From JBBPZK01 sp965219175 (GTDB taxonomy: Bacteria > Actinomycetota > Rubrobacteria > Rubrobacterales > Rubrobacteraceae): a DNA stretch of 64,000 nucleotides. The number at the start of each line of letters is the position of its first letter. The first letter of the stretch is position 1. The stretch is taken from assembly GCA_965219175.1 (NCBI GenBank), contig CBDCNI010000001.1, positions 1-64,000 of the forward strand, written 5' to 3'. Under the pieces are notes generated by a model. The model did no database searches. It had not been told where the DNA came from and saw nothing but the letters and a program-made list of their open reading frames with translations. This document shows, piece by piece, positions 34,799 to 42,180 of the stretch. The translations under genes and the position numbers were made by a program.

Positions 34799-35908
34799 TC
34801 AGCGCTCCCTTTTCCCCTCGTCGAGCCTGACCTCCCGGCCTTCGAGAGCGGAAGTGTAGCAGGTGTCTATAACACGGGCGCGGCGCAGGCCCTCTTCCCC
34901 GTCTTGGCCCTTCCAGTCGCCGCTCCGGACTGTCTCGACGAACCGGCTCACGACGCTCCGGTGTCCCTCGCGCGGTGTGATCTCCGGGTATACGACGGCC
35001 GGGACACCCGCGACATCGGTATAAATACGCACGGTGTCTTGCGTGCCGTAGTTCTTGACCTTCATCTCCGCACCCCCGTCGGTGCCGTAGAGCGTGACGC
35101 CGAAGTCGTCGCTCGACTCGCGGTAGGCCGCCCACCCCGCCTCCAGGTTCAACGTCACGCCGCCCGAGAGCCGGATAAAAGCACAAGCCAGGTCTTCCAC
35201 TTCGTAGGCGTCACCCACTATCGTCTTGTCGACATCACCCCGTCCGCCGCGCCCCTGGGGACCGAGCTCCGCGTAGGTCGCGCAACTGGCGCTCTCGACC
35301 TCCGGCTCGCCGAGCAAGTAGAGAGCCATGTCGAGCATGTGGACGCCCAGGTCTATGAGCGGGCCGCCACCAGCCATCTCCTTGCTCGTGAACCAACTCC
35401 CCATGCCGGGGATGCCGTTGCGCCGCATCCAGCTAGCCTTGACGTGGTAGACCTCGCCCAGGTTCCCCTCAAGGACGTGCCGCTTGAGCGCCTGCACGTC
35501 GCCCCGCTCCCTCTGGGTAAAAGCGACGTGTACCACGCGACCGGCCTCCCGCGCCGCCCGCACTATACTTTCAGCTTCCTCTCCCGTCCGGGCCAGCGGT
35601 TTCTCACACAAGACGTGCTTGCCACTCTCCAGCGCCGCGACGGCTATGGGAGCGTGCAGGTGGTTCGGCGTGCAGACGCTCACAATATCGAGGTCGTCGC
35701 GGCCCACGAGCCCCTCGTAATCTTTATAGAGGTTCGGCACGCCGTAGCTCTCGCCAAGCGCCGCCAGCCGGTCCTCCTCCAGTCCCGCCAGCGCCACAGC
35801 CTCAACGCCCGGCAGCCCGACGTAGGACTTCAGGTGCTGCTCTCCGGCCCACCCCAGGCCCACGACCCCGGCCCGCAGAAGTCTCCCAGGACTCTGTTCC
35901 TCTCCCAA
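34799..35908 (-). CDS. Gfo/Idh/MocA family oxidoreductase
   Basis: A 369-residue protein paralogous to the previous gene product: Rossmann loop VVGLGWAGEQHL, VCTPNHLHAPIA strand, CEKPLA with the catalytic lysine, and a C-terminal domain with GVHMLDMALYLLGEPE. The two share fold but little close sequence, so they are probably old paralogues with different sugars. TTG at 35908 follows GAGGAGG. It heads the leftward run of two oxidoreductases and an isomerase, which lies downstream of the MelR gene and may be expressed separately from the transporter operon. Confidence 0.85.
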   Translation of the reverse strand: MGEEQSPGRLLRAGVVGLGWAGEQHLKSYVGLPGVEAVALAGLEEDRLAALGESYGVPNLYKDYEGLVGRDDLDIVSVCTPNHLHAPIAVAALESGKHVLCEKPLARTGEEAESIVRAAREAGRVVHVAFTQRERGDVQALKRHVLEGNLGEVYHVKASWMRRNGIPGMGSWFTSKEMAGGGPLIDLGVHMLDMALYLLGEPEVESASCATYAELGPQGRGGRGDVDKTIVGDAYEVEDLACAFIRLSGGVTLNLEAGWAAYRESSDDFGVTLYGTDGGAEMKVKNYGTQDTVRIYTDVAGVPAVVYPEITPREGHRSVVSRFVETVRSGDWKGQDGEEGLRRARVIDTCYTSALEGREVRLDEGKRER

Positions 35909-36159
35909 ACCATCCTCCTCAACGGTTGTTATCCGTCATCTCTTCCAAGAACTTTACGACAGCTTGGGAACGCGCCCTGCGCTCCTGACTCCTGTACCAT
36001 TTTACGGTTCCCACACCCGGTATAGTACATAGAATTCCGCACGCGCATGGGTCGTGTTTACAGTGGCTTCGAGGCGCTGCCGGAAATGCCCAACGTAACG
36101 GATTACCTCTATCTCAAGTACAACGCAGCAAAAAAGCCTTCCGAATCGTCTGCTGTATA

Positions 36160-36618
36160 TTACTCGGGGCCAAAGCCATTCTCCCATCGGGCGAGACAAG
36201 CGAGTCTCTCCAGCAACCTCTTGAAGAGGCGCTCGCCAGAGATCTCTGGGACGGCGTAGATCTCGGCGTGGGCGGCGTTGTCAGAAAGCGGTACCGGTTC
36301 AACGTCTATGTTGTGCCGAACCTGCGGGATGCCTTTCTTATCGTACTTGACTACGGTAGATATGGTCCGCACGTCCTTAGTCACAAGACTGCAGACGTAG
36401 TCTGATGGAGAAAACCGAGTGTAGCTTGGGTCGTGGCCGCACAGCTTCGCGCGATCCACGGATGGCCGTTGGTTGCGGTCGGTGAAGGCTTGCGAACTCA
36501 GGTAGAACTCGCCGTTGTTCTTCTGCTTCCAGAGTATCCGCTTTACAGAACGGTAGAGCGTTTCATCGTCATCGACGCGGTTGTCCGTGCCCGCTCCTAC
36601 TCCGTCAGCCAACGCCAC
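36160..36618 (-). CDS. Hypothetical protein, third gene of the TIGR04255 cassette
   Basis: A 152-residue soluble protein starting DDDETLYRSV and carrying a YLSSQAFTDR stretch, a SVDRAKLCG segment and a HAEIYAVPEI strand. I do not recognise a named family. The start is GTG at 36618, inside the coding end of the preceding gene (22-base overlap), so translation is coupled. Base composition is less GC-rich by eye than the flanks. Position as the last of three overlapping genes points to a joint function with the two upstream products. Confidence 0.6.
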   Translation of the reverse strand: MALADGVGAGTDNRVDDDETLYRSVKRILWKQKNNGEFYLSSQAFTDRNQRPSVDRAKLCGHDPSYTRFSPSDYVCSLVTKDVRTISTVVKYDKKGIPQVRHNIDVEPVPLSDNAAHAEIYAVPEISGERLFKRLLERLACLARWENGFGPE

Positions 36619-37088
36619 AGTGCTCGATGGTCTTCAGCCCCTTCGACTTCACCGTCCTCCATGTCGGAGAAGATGTCCGGCCCCCACACCTTGACGTACT
36701 CGATGGTCTCCGGGTGAACATAGATCGTCAGCTTCTTCCGGCCTTCCCACCATTCGAGGACAACGTTGCCGTCTGCATCGGCGACGACGTGAGGAGGGAG
36801 CCATCTTTTGTCGGGCGTCAGAGTATCTTCGTAGAGATCTTCGATCCACGAAAAAGCATGCCTTATCGCTTCGGGGTTCGGGGCCGCTGCACCGTAGCCG
36901 TTCCATCCCTCCGGCCACGAGGAGAGAGAGATGATCTCTTCCCCGGTCTTCTGGTAAGGCTCACCGAAATTCCTGTAGATGAGGCGTGGCTCACCGTCAC
37001 CGATGCCAGGATGAACGAAGTAGTTGACCGTGGTGGGCGTGACCTCCTTGGTGGGCTTATCTGCGCGGACAACCATTGCATTGCTCAC
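36597..37088 (-). CDS. Hypothetical protein, second gene of the TIGR04255 cassette
   Basis: A 163-residue soluble protein. A central ISLSSWPEGWNGYGAAAPNPEAI motif, then DADGNVVLEWWEGRK and a strand LTIYVHPETIEYVKVW, are the visible landmarks; I associate the WNGYGA motif with small proteins encoded next to TIGR04255 genes, but this is recollection and has not been searched. No catalytic residues or membrane segments are seen. GTG at 37088 overlaps the upstream stop (GTGA) and its own end overlaps the next gene by 22 bases. Function unknown. Confidence 0.6.
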   Translation of the reverse strand: MSNAMVVRADKPTKEVTPTTVNYFVHPGIGDGEPRLIYRNFGEPYQKTGEEIISLSSWPEGWNGYGAAAPNPEAIRHAFSWIEDLYEDTLTPDKRWLPPHVVADADGNVVLEWWEGRKKLTIYVHPETIEYVKVWGPDIFSDMEDGEVEGAEDHRALWRWLTE

Positions 37089-37852
37089 CTGATCAGCCTC
37101 CTTGTCCCGTTGGTGATGCTCGCCTCGAATATCTCGTTCTTGCGATCATGAAGTTGTTCGAGGAGGTCCCAAACCATTGTATCGTCATGGACCGGCCACG
37201 GGTCTTCGTATTGCTCCCGGAACAGGTCGAGGTCCAGACGGACTGATAAAACCCCCTCTTCAGGAGACTCTTCGGGAGCCTCATTGAGGACCAACCAACA
37301 ACCGAGATCGCGTTGCCACAACTGTAACTGCATAAAGAAATTGTTCATAAGGCTATTTTCGGGAAAGTCCACGGAGTATTCCGGATACGTCCTCAGATAG
37401 TCCTCCAAACGAACGCCCGCGGCTGCGTCTGGTATATCTATGCGGTTGATGTAGCGCATCGCCACCCGCGTTACGCCTTCGGGCATGGCGACGGAACTGT
37501 ATAGACCCCACAGGCTACGCGCCTCTTCCCGAAAAGATTCCCAGCGGTCATAGGGGGCTTTGATACTGAACGAGAACCCATCGAGCCGGGCGTAGAAAAC
37601 CTCTCGCTTGTCTTCGCTGACGAATCGGTAGCCGTTGAGCTGGTGTCCGCCCTCGGTCTGCAGGAGATCTGTTCCCACGAAAGACACCTGCTGGTATTGG
37701 ACGTGCTCTTCCTCCTGGATCGGGTAGCGGTCCGCTACCACTTCCCGGAGCGCCGCCAGGTTTTCTACAGAGACACCCTCCGCCGACGTAATCCGCAGAT
37801 CGATGATCGCCTCTGTAATAGGTGCATTAGAGTAATGAGCGCGCTCAGGCAT
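37085..37852 (-). CDS. TIGR04255 family protein
   Basis: A 255-residue soluble protein that begins NAPITEAIIDLRI, the hallmark opening of the sporadically distributed TIGR04255 family. It has FSFSIKAPYDRWESF and RVAMRYINRIDIP segments and an alpha/beta composition with no known active site. The family is patchily distributed, which suggests horizontal mobility and perhaps a defence or conflict role, but nothing is proven. ATG at 37852 has no clear ribosome site. It leads three overlapping genes reading leftward, in a stretch that looks less GC-rich than its surroundings. Confidence 0.7.
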   Translation of the reverse strand: MPERAHYSNAPITEAIIDLRITSAEGVSVENLAALREVVADRYPIQEEEHVQYQQVSFVGTDLLQTEGGHQLNGYRFVSEDKREVFYARLDGFSFSIKAPYDRWESFREEARSLWGLYSSVAMPEGVTRVAMRYINRIDIPDAAAGVRLEDYLRTYPEYSVDFPENSLMNNFFMQLQLWQRDLGCWLVLNEAPEESPEEGVLSVRLDLDLFREQYEDPWPVHDDTMVWDLLEQLHDRKNEIFEASITNGTRRLIR

Positions 37853-37942
37853 CGAACTGATCTATCGAGAGGCGTCTGGAAACCTTCAATATCGTCATGC
37901 CGCTATATTAACCGTTCGGTGTCCTTCACGAAAGCAAAGGGA

Positions 37943-38227
37943 TCACGCCTGACAGTGCGTTTCATAGCGGCTGACCTCTCGGACGGTATCCGGCATGCTC
38001 AAAGTAATCCTAGCCGTGTACGCTTTGATCTCTCCCACGGGCATTCCTTTGTCTTTTAGACTCTTCACGATCTCCTTTGCATTAGCGGAATTCGAGAAGA
38101 ATGATGTTGCCAGGAAGACTCCCGCTACGATCAAGACGGCCAGGCTGACGAATGCCGCAAGCACGATTACGGCGGTCCTGGAGAGTAGACCAGCGCGACT
38201 CTTACTCTCGGTTCGGGTGTTGAACAT
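37943..38227 (-). CDS. Small membrane protein in the sortase operon
   Basis: A 94-residue protein: basic N-terminus, one helix (about 17-42, TAVIVLAAFVSLAVLIVAGVF) and an extracellular tail of 50 residues ending ETHCQA with a single cysteine. Its length and topology suggest a small exported anchor or accessory. It starts nine bases after the sortase stop and is probably co-transcribed with the sortase and its LADTG substrate. No family is recognised. Confidence 0.6.
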   Translation of the reverse strand: MFNTRTESKSRAGLLSRTAVIVLAAFVSLAVLIVAGVFLATSFFSNSANAKEIVKSLKDKGMPVGEIKAYTARITLSMPDTVREVSRYETHCQA

Positions 38228-38236
38228 ACAACTACC

Positions 38237-39082
38237 CTAAATTCTTTCGGCCCGCACGATGAGGCGTTGGCTCCACGACGGTCCGGTGCAGGTCTGGAGC
38301 GTCACCAGGTCGCGGCCACGGACCTGACCCATCACCCACGAGTCTTTGGGGGTGACGATGAAAGTGGAGATCACCCGGTACTCGTAACTCTTTCCGGAGC
38401 GGCTCCTCAACACGACCTTATCCCCGCGACCGAGCTTGTCCAGGTTGTAGAAGACGAGGTGACTCCCCGTTCCCGGATACCCCAGACGGTGGCCTTCCAG
38501 ATAGACGTTCCTCTGCGCGCCCTTGCTCCACGGCATCGAGGTCTCCGGGACGTGGGCCACGCCGTTGTCCAGAGCCCACTGACCCCGCGAATCGAAGACC
38601 GGGACGTTATAGAGGCCGATAGCCTTGATGGTCAATCCCATCGCAGCACCGGCGGTAAGCTGGTAGTGGCGGGGCTCTTTAGTACCCCGAACCTGCTCTC
38701 TGGTCGGGGTGGGCCAATCCAGGTTGCGTTCGGGCGGAGTCTTGAGCTTCGTCTTCGCCACCGGGACGGGTCGCCGGCTAGCAGCGAGCTTCGCCGGAGG
38801 CTTTGGGTCCGGGGGCTTTACGACCTGCGGCTTGGGCTCGACGCGCTGCTCGGGTTTGGAACGTTGCTCAGGTGTTGAACGCTGTTCAGGTTTGAGGCTT
38901 GTCGGGACCGTCCCGGCTCTTACCTCCGTCGTGAATACTTGCGGCTCGCTGCTCCGGGACGGTTCTTTGGCGGTATGGGCAACGAACACGGGCTGGTCGC
39001 GTTGGGAGAAGGCGAAAACAGCTACCGCCCCGGCCATCAGCAAGGCCACCGACATCGTGGCGATGCCGAGCTTGAGGAGCAC
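38237..39082 (-). CDS. srtE: Class E sortase
   Basis: A 281-residue membrane-anchored transpeptidase with an N-terminal helix (about 5-25), an extended Pro/Lys/Glu stalk with KPEQR-type repeats (about 60-120), and a sortase beta-barrel. The catalytic residues are visible as His198 (LEGHR), Cys265 (TLQTC) and Arg273 (SQR). Class E sortases attach proteins with LAxTG signals to cell-wall peptidoglycan in high-GC actinobacteria. The gene just upstream encodes a protein with an LADTG sorting signal, so the pair is probably enzyme and substrate. GTG at 39082 is nine bases after that gene. Confidence 0.87.
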   Translation of the reverse strand: MLLKLGIATMSVALLMAGAVAVFAFSQRDQPVFVAHTAKEPSRSSEPQVFTTEVRAGTVPTSLKPEQRSTPEQRSKPEQRVEPKPQVVKPPDPKPPAKLAASRRPVPVAKTKLKTPPERNLDWPTPTREQVRGTKEPRHYQLTAGAAMGLTIKAIGLYNVPVFDSRGQWALDNGVAHVPETSMPWSKGAQRNVYLEGHRLGYPGTGSHLVFYNLDKLGRGDKVVLRSRSGKSYEYRVISTFIVTPKDSWVMGQVRGRDLVTLQTCTGPSWSQRLIVRAERI

Positions 39083-39091
39083 CTCGCGCCT

Positions 39092-39787
39092 CTACCGCCC
39101 GCGACGGACCGAGGTGTACACGAACAGCCCGCTCCCCAGCAGCACGAGCGCCAGCGCCACAAAGCCCGGCGACATCCCGCCGGTGTCCGCCAGAGTACGG
39201 CCTTTCGGAATTGTATTTGGCATCACGCCGTCAGAATTCGAGACGTTCCCTGGAGCCTTCGGAGAGTCAGCAGGCGGGGTTGCTGTTGGATCGTTAGGGG
39301 TGGTCGGTGGATTAGTTGAATTAGGGGGATTGTTGACTTGCGTGTTGGCACAGACCTGGACGATTACAGCGTAGTTGGCATTAGTCGCATCGGTTTGGAT
39401 GTAGAAGTTTCCGGATCCAGTATTCACGAAAGTCGAAGCTGTACCTCTTCCCTCCTTTGAGACCTCCTTGACAGAATTACCGTTTGCTCTTTTGAGGAGT
39501 GCGCCCACCTCCGACTTACCACGATCCTGCGGTTCTGACTTGTTGACTACAGTGATCTTGGACCGTCCTCCTGCTATTTGAAATATTGGGCTCCGCTCGT
39601 CTTTCGTACCGGTGGTAGTGTTCACGACTTGTGCGCTCTGGCACCCGTTGATCGGACCAGTTATGTATTGAGCCTGGGCTGCTGTTTGGGTGGTCTGGGC
39701 AGAGGCGGGCAAGCTTGCGAGAAAAACCGTGCATAAGCCGAGTAACAGAGCACTCGCTCCCGCCCACAAAGAGTTCGTCCCGCGCAT
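39092..39787 (-). CDS. LADTG-anchored surface protein, probable sortase E substrate
   Basis: A 231-residue exported protein. A cleavable signal peptide (about 1-31, ending SASA) precedes a small beta-rich domain with two cysteines, then a Pro/Thr/Asn-rich low-complexity spacer (about 145-190). The C-terminus is a classical sorting signal: LADTG at residue 199, a hydrophobic helix and a basic tail ending RRGR. LAxTG is the class E sortase signal, and a class E sortase is encoded nine bases downstream. The protein should end up covalently bound to the cell wall. ATG follows AGGGAGGG. Surface role unknown. Confidence 0.8.
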   Translation of the reverse strand: MRGTNSLWAGASALLLGLCTVFLASLPASAQTTQTAAQAQYITGPINGCQSAQVVNTTTGTKDERSPIFQIAGGRSKITVVNKSEPQDRGKSEVGALLKRANGNSVKEVSKEGRGTASTFVNTGSGNFYIQTDATNANYAVIVQVCANTQVNNPPNSTNPPTTPNDPTATPPADSPKAPGNVSNSDGVMPNTIPKGRTLADTGGMSPGFVALALVLLGSGLFVYTSVRRGR

Positions 39788-40001
39788 GACCCTCCCTATC
39801 CTCGAACCGGTGCCGTAGAAGGCATCTTACCCGGTTTCCGCTGCTGACGCTATTAAGTTCCAGATGAATTGTCGGCACGAATTGTCTGGACCTTTGAATT
39901 CTCAAGAGACAGACGCTCCGAAAGAGCGGTAGTGGTTCGTTTCACGAAAGTTAGTATAGGGGAAATGCGGGGTCCGGACTGTTTCCGGCAAGAGCTTGGT
40001 C

Positions 40002-40907
40002 TTAGATCTCCTGGACGAAGCTCTGTATGGCGTCCGCGATCTTGCGTGAATATGGCTCCCACATCATGGTGTAGTGGTTGGCTCCTTCGAGGCGGGTATC
40101 GGAGCGGAGGTCGAGCGAGTCTCCCATCGCCACCCGCGCTTCGGCCGAGATGAGTGGGGCGCTTCCGGGGAAGAACCCTTCCGAGGCCCGCACGAGAGCT
40201 ACTGGACACTTCACCTGCTTCAGCTCTTCGGCGGTCGGGGTCTGGGAGGCGACGGCCCCGGCGTCTTCTGTGGCGGCGGTATATGAAGCTTTGGGCTGGT
40301 ATCCGCCTTCTACCTCGCCGAGGTCGTAGCGGTAGTAGTCGGCGAGGTCCGGCGGCAGGTCGTTTAGATTCAGGTCCTGATCCGGGAACCAGAAATCGAG
40401 ATAGGCGTCCGGGGTGTCGAAGGTCATGTCCAATCGCCGGAATGCCCGCTCCAGTCCTTCGCCTATTGCAGCCGCCTCTTGTTTTTGCTCTTCCGTCATT
40501 TCTTCGGGGTCTACTTCGATGCGGGGCCAGCCGCCGTCCAGAAGGATTAGCGCCTCTACCCGGTCCGGGTAAGAAATGGCTGTCTGGAGGGCGACGAAGG
40601 CTCCCATGGAGTGGCCGCAGATGACTGTTCGCTCCAGGCCGAGGTGGTCGAGCAGACGGATCACATCCCCCGCGTGCGCCTCTAACCCGTATCCGGCCTC
40701 CGGCTTTCCCGAGTCTCCCCTGCCGCGCAGGTCCAACCCAACGATCCCGCGTGAAGGCGCGAGATAACGGGCGACGGCGTTGAACATCCTGTGCTGGGCG
40801 GTGATGCCGTGGAGCGCGACGATCGGGTCGGCTCCTTCGCCGGCCCTCCCGAACGCCAACTCCACCTCTCCCGGAACCCGTCCGGGGACCCATCCTATAG
40901 ATTCCAT
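40002..40907 (-). CDS. Alpha/beta hydrolase
   Basis: A 301-residue hydrolase with an N-terminal alpha/beta core: oxyanion VALHGITAQHR, LDLRGRGDSGKPE, nucleophile elbow GHSMGAF (Ser near 105), and a late histidine (GANHYTMM) as the third triad member. A helical cap (about 150-220) covers the site. Typical relatives include epoxide hydrolases, C-C hydrolases and esterases; the substrate cannot be told. ATG at 40907 is chosen over the frame's 40961 because the latter would add Arg-rich residues unlike the family. It is divergent from cystathionine beta-synthase by about 56 bases. Confidence 0.85.
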   Translation of the reverse strand: MESIGWVPGRVPGEVELAFGRAGEGADPIVALHGITAQHRMFNAVARYLAPSRGIVGLDLRGRGDSGKPEAGYGLEAHAGDVIRLLDHLGLERTVICGHSMGAFVALQTAISYPDRVEALILLDGGWPRIEVDPEEMTEEQKQEAAAIGEGLERAFRRLDMTFDTPDAYLDFWFPDQDLNLNDLPPDLADYYRYDLGEVEGGYQPKASYTAATEDAGAVASQTPTAEELKQVKCPVALVRASEGFFPGSAPLISAEARVAMGDSLDLRSDTRLEGANHYTMMWEPYSRKIADAIQSFVQEI

Positions 40908-40950
40908 GGACGGGATTATACGCGAGCGTATGCGGCGGGGCGGACGGTGG

Positions 40951-40956
40951 TAATCT
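40951..40956 (+). promoter_or_regulatory. Candidate -10 hexamer (leaderless cystathionine beta-synthase gene)
   Basis: TAATCT lies seven bases before the GTG at 40964, with no ribosome site between. The spacing is what a leaderless actinobacterial transcript would show. No clear -35 is visible. Confidence 0.35.
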
Positions 40957-40963
40957 AACAAGC

Positions 40964-41986
40964 GTGAATACTTCGGGGATGGACTATTATGAGAACGTGC
41001 TGGCAGTCATCGGGAACACGCCCCTGATCCGTCTCGGCAAGATCGAACGCGACGAGGGCATACAAGCGACCCTCCTCGCGAAGGTCGAATACCTGAACCC
41101 CGGCGGCTCCGTAAAAGACCGGCCCGCCGTGAAGATGCTTGAAGTCGCCGAGAAGGAAGGACTCCTGAAACCGGGCGGCACGGTCGTCGAGCCGACGAGC
41201 GGCAACACCGGCGCGGGCCTGGCGCTGGCGGCGGCGGTCAAGGGCTACCACTGCATCTGCGTGATGCCGGAGAAGGCGAGCAAGGAGAAACAGGACCTCC
41301 TGAAGGCGCTCGGCGCGGAGGTCATAGTCACACCGAGCGTACCGCCGGAAGACCCCGAGAGCTACTACGCGGTCGCCGAGAGGCTTGCGAACGAGATCCC
41401 CGGCGGCTTCAAGCCCGGCCAGTACGAGAACCCGGCCAACCCGCTGGCCCACTACGAGACGACCGGCCCGGAACTCTGGCGACAGACTGACGGCCGCATC
41501 ACCCACTTCGTCGCCGGGATGGGTACTTGCGGCACCATCACCGGCACCGGCCGATACCTCAAGGAACAGAGCCAGGACGTGCAGGTCGTCGGCGTTGACC
41601 CGGAAGGCTCCATCTTCTCCGACCCGGACAACATCCACAAATACGCCGTCGAGGGCGTCGGGGAGGACTTCTACCCGGAGAACCACGATGGGAGCATCGT
41701 GGACGAGGTAGTCCAGGTAGACGACCGTGAATCCTTCCTCATGACCCGCCGCCTCATGTCCGAAGAGGGGCTGTTCGTCGGGGGCTCGTGCGGGATGGCG
41801 GCGGTCGGGGCCGTCCGGGCGGCGAAAGGCTTGCCCGAAAATGCCGTGGTCGTCGTACTGTTGCCGGATACCGGCCGCAACTACGTCTCCAAAGTCTTCG
41901 ACGACGAGTGGGTGCTCGCAAACTCATCCATCACGGAAGAAGACCTCAAGAAACCGTATCGCGTCTTCGAGGAGGGCCAGGCATGA
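40964..41986 (+). CDS. cbs: Cystathionine beta-synthase (PLP, cysteine synthase family)
   Basis: A 340-residue fold type II PLP enzyme. The N-terminus shows VIGNTPLIRLGK and the Schiff-base lysine in NPGGSVKDRPA; PTSGNTGAGLA is the PLP-phosphate loop and GMGTCGTITGTGRYL binds the cofactor. No C-terminal CBS regulatory domains are present. The two downstream genes encode a 65-residue protein and cystathionine gamma-lyase/synthase, so in this operon it most likely makes cystathionine from homocysteine and serine. O-acetylserine sulfhydrylase activity is an alternative. GTG at 40964 has no ribosome site and may be leaderless. Confidence 0.87.
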   Translation: MNTSGMDYYENVLAVIGNTPLIRLGKIERDEGIQATLLAKVEYLNPGGSVKDRPAVKMLEVAEKEGLLKPGGTVVEPTSGNTGAGLALAAAVKGYHCICVMPEKASKEKQDLLKALGAEVIVTPSVPPEDPESYYAVAERLANEIPGGFKPGQYENPANPLAHYETTGPELWRQTDGRITHFVAGMGTCGTITGTGRYLKEQSQDVQVVGVDPEGSIFSDPDNIHKYAVEGVGEDFYPENHDGSIVDEVVQVDDRESFLMTRRLMSEEGLFVGGSCGMAAVGAVRAAKGLPENAVVVVLLPDTGRNYVSKVFDDEWVLANSSITEEDLKKPYRVFEEGQA

Positions 41987-42180
41987 GCAGCGAACGACCT
42001 TTCAAGGTGAAAGTCTACTACTGGGACAGGTCCGTGTTCAAGGCAGGCTACCACGACAACCTCGAAGAAGCCGAAAAGGATGCCGGGGAGAGGCTGAGTC
42101 TGGACGAGAGCGTATACGAGGCGAGGGTTTTGGATCACAAGGGGAGAGTCATCGACACACTCAAGAAAGAGAGCGCATGA
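41983..42180 (+). CDS. Small protein of unknown function between cbs and the cystathionine lyase gene
   Basis: A 65-residue soluble protein with alternating charged residues and a VYYWDRSVFKAGYHDNLEEA stretch; it is predicted as a small alpha/beta fold. Its ATG overlaps the synthase stop as ATGA, and its stop overlaps the next ATG in the same way, so the three proteins are made in a fixed order. No family is recognised. A regulatory or scaffold role in transsulfuration is possible but not shown. Confidence 0.7.
   Translation: MSSERPFKVKVYYWDRSVFKAGYHDNLEEAEKDAGERLSLDESVYEARVLDHKGRVIDTLKKESA

Noticed and set aside
34607..36025. A 472-codon open frame on the + strand
   Set aside because: It is antisense to both Gfo/Idh oxidoreductase genes, whose Rossmann loops and EKPLA motifs are clear; long antisense frames are expected at high GC.
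39853..40893. A 346-codon open frame on the - strand
   Set aside because: Out of frame with, and overlapping, the alpha/beta hydrolase; rich in Arg, Gly and Pro, typical of a shadow frame.
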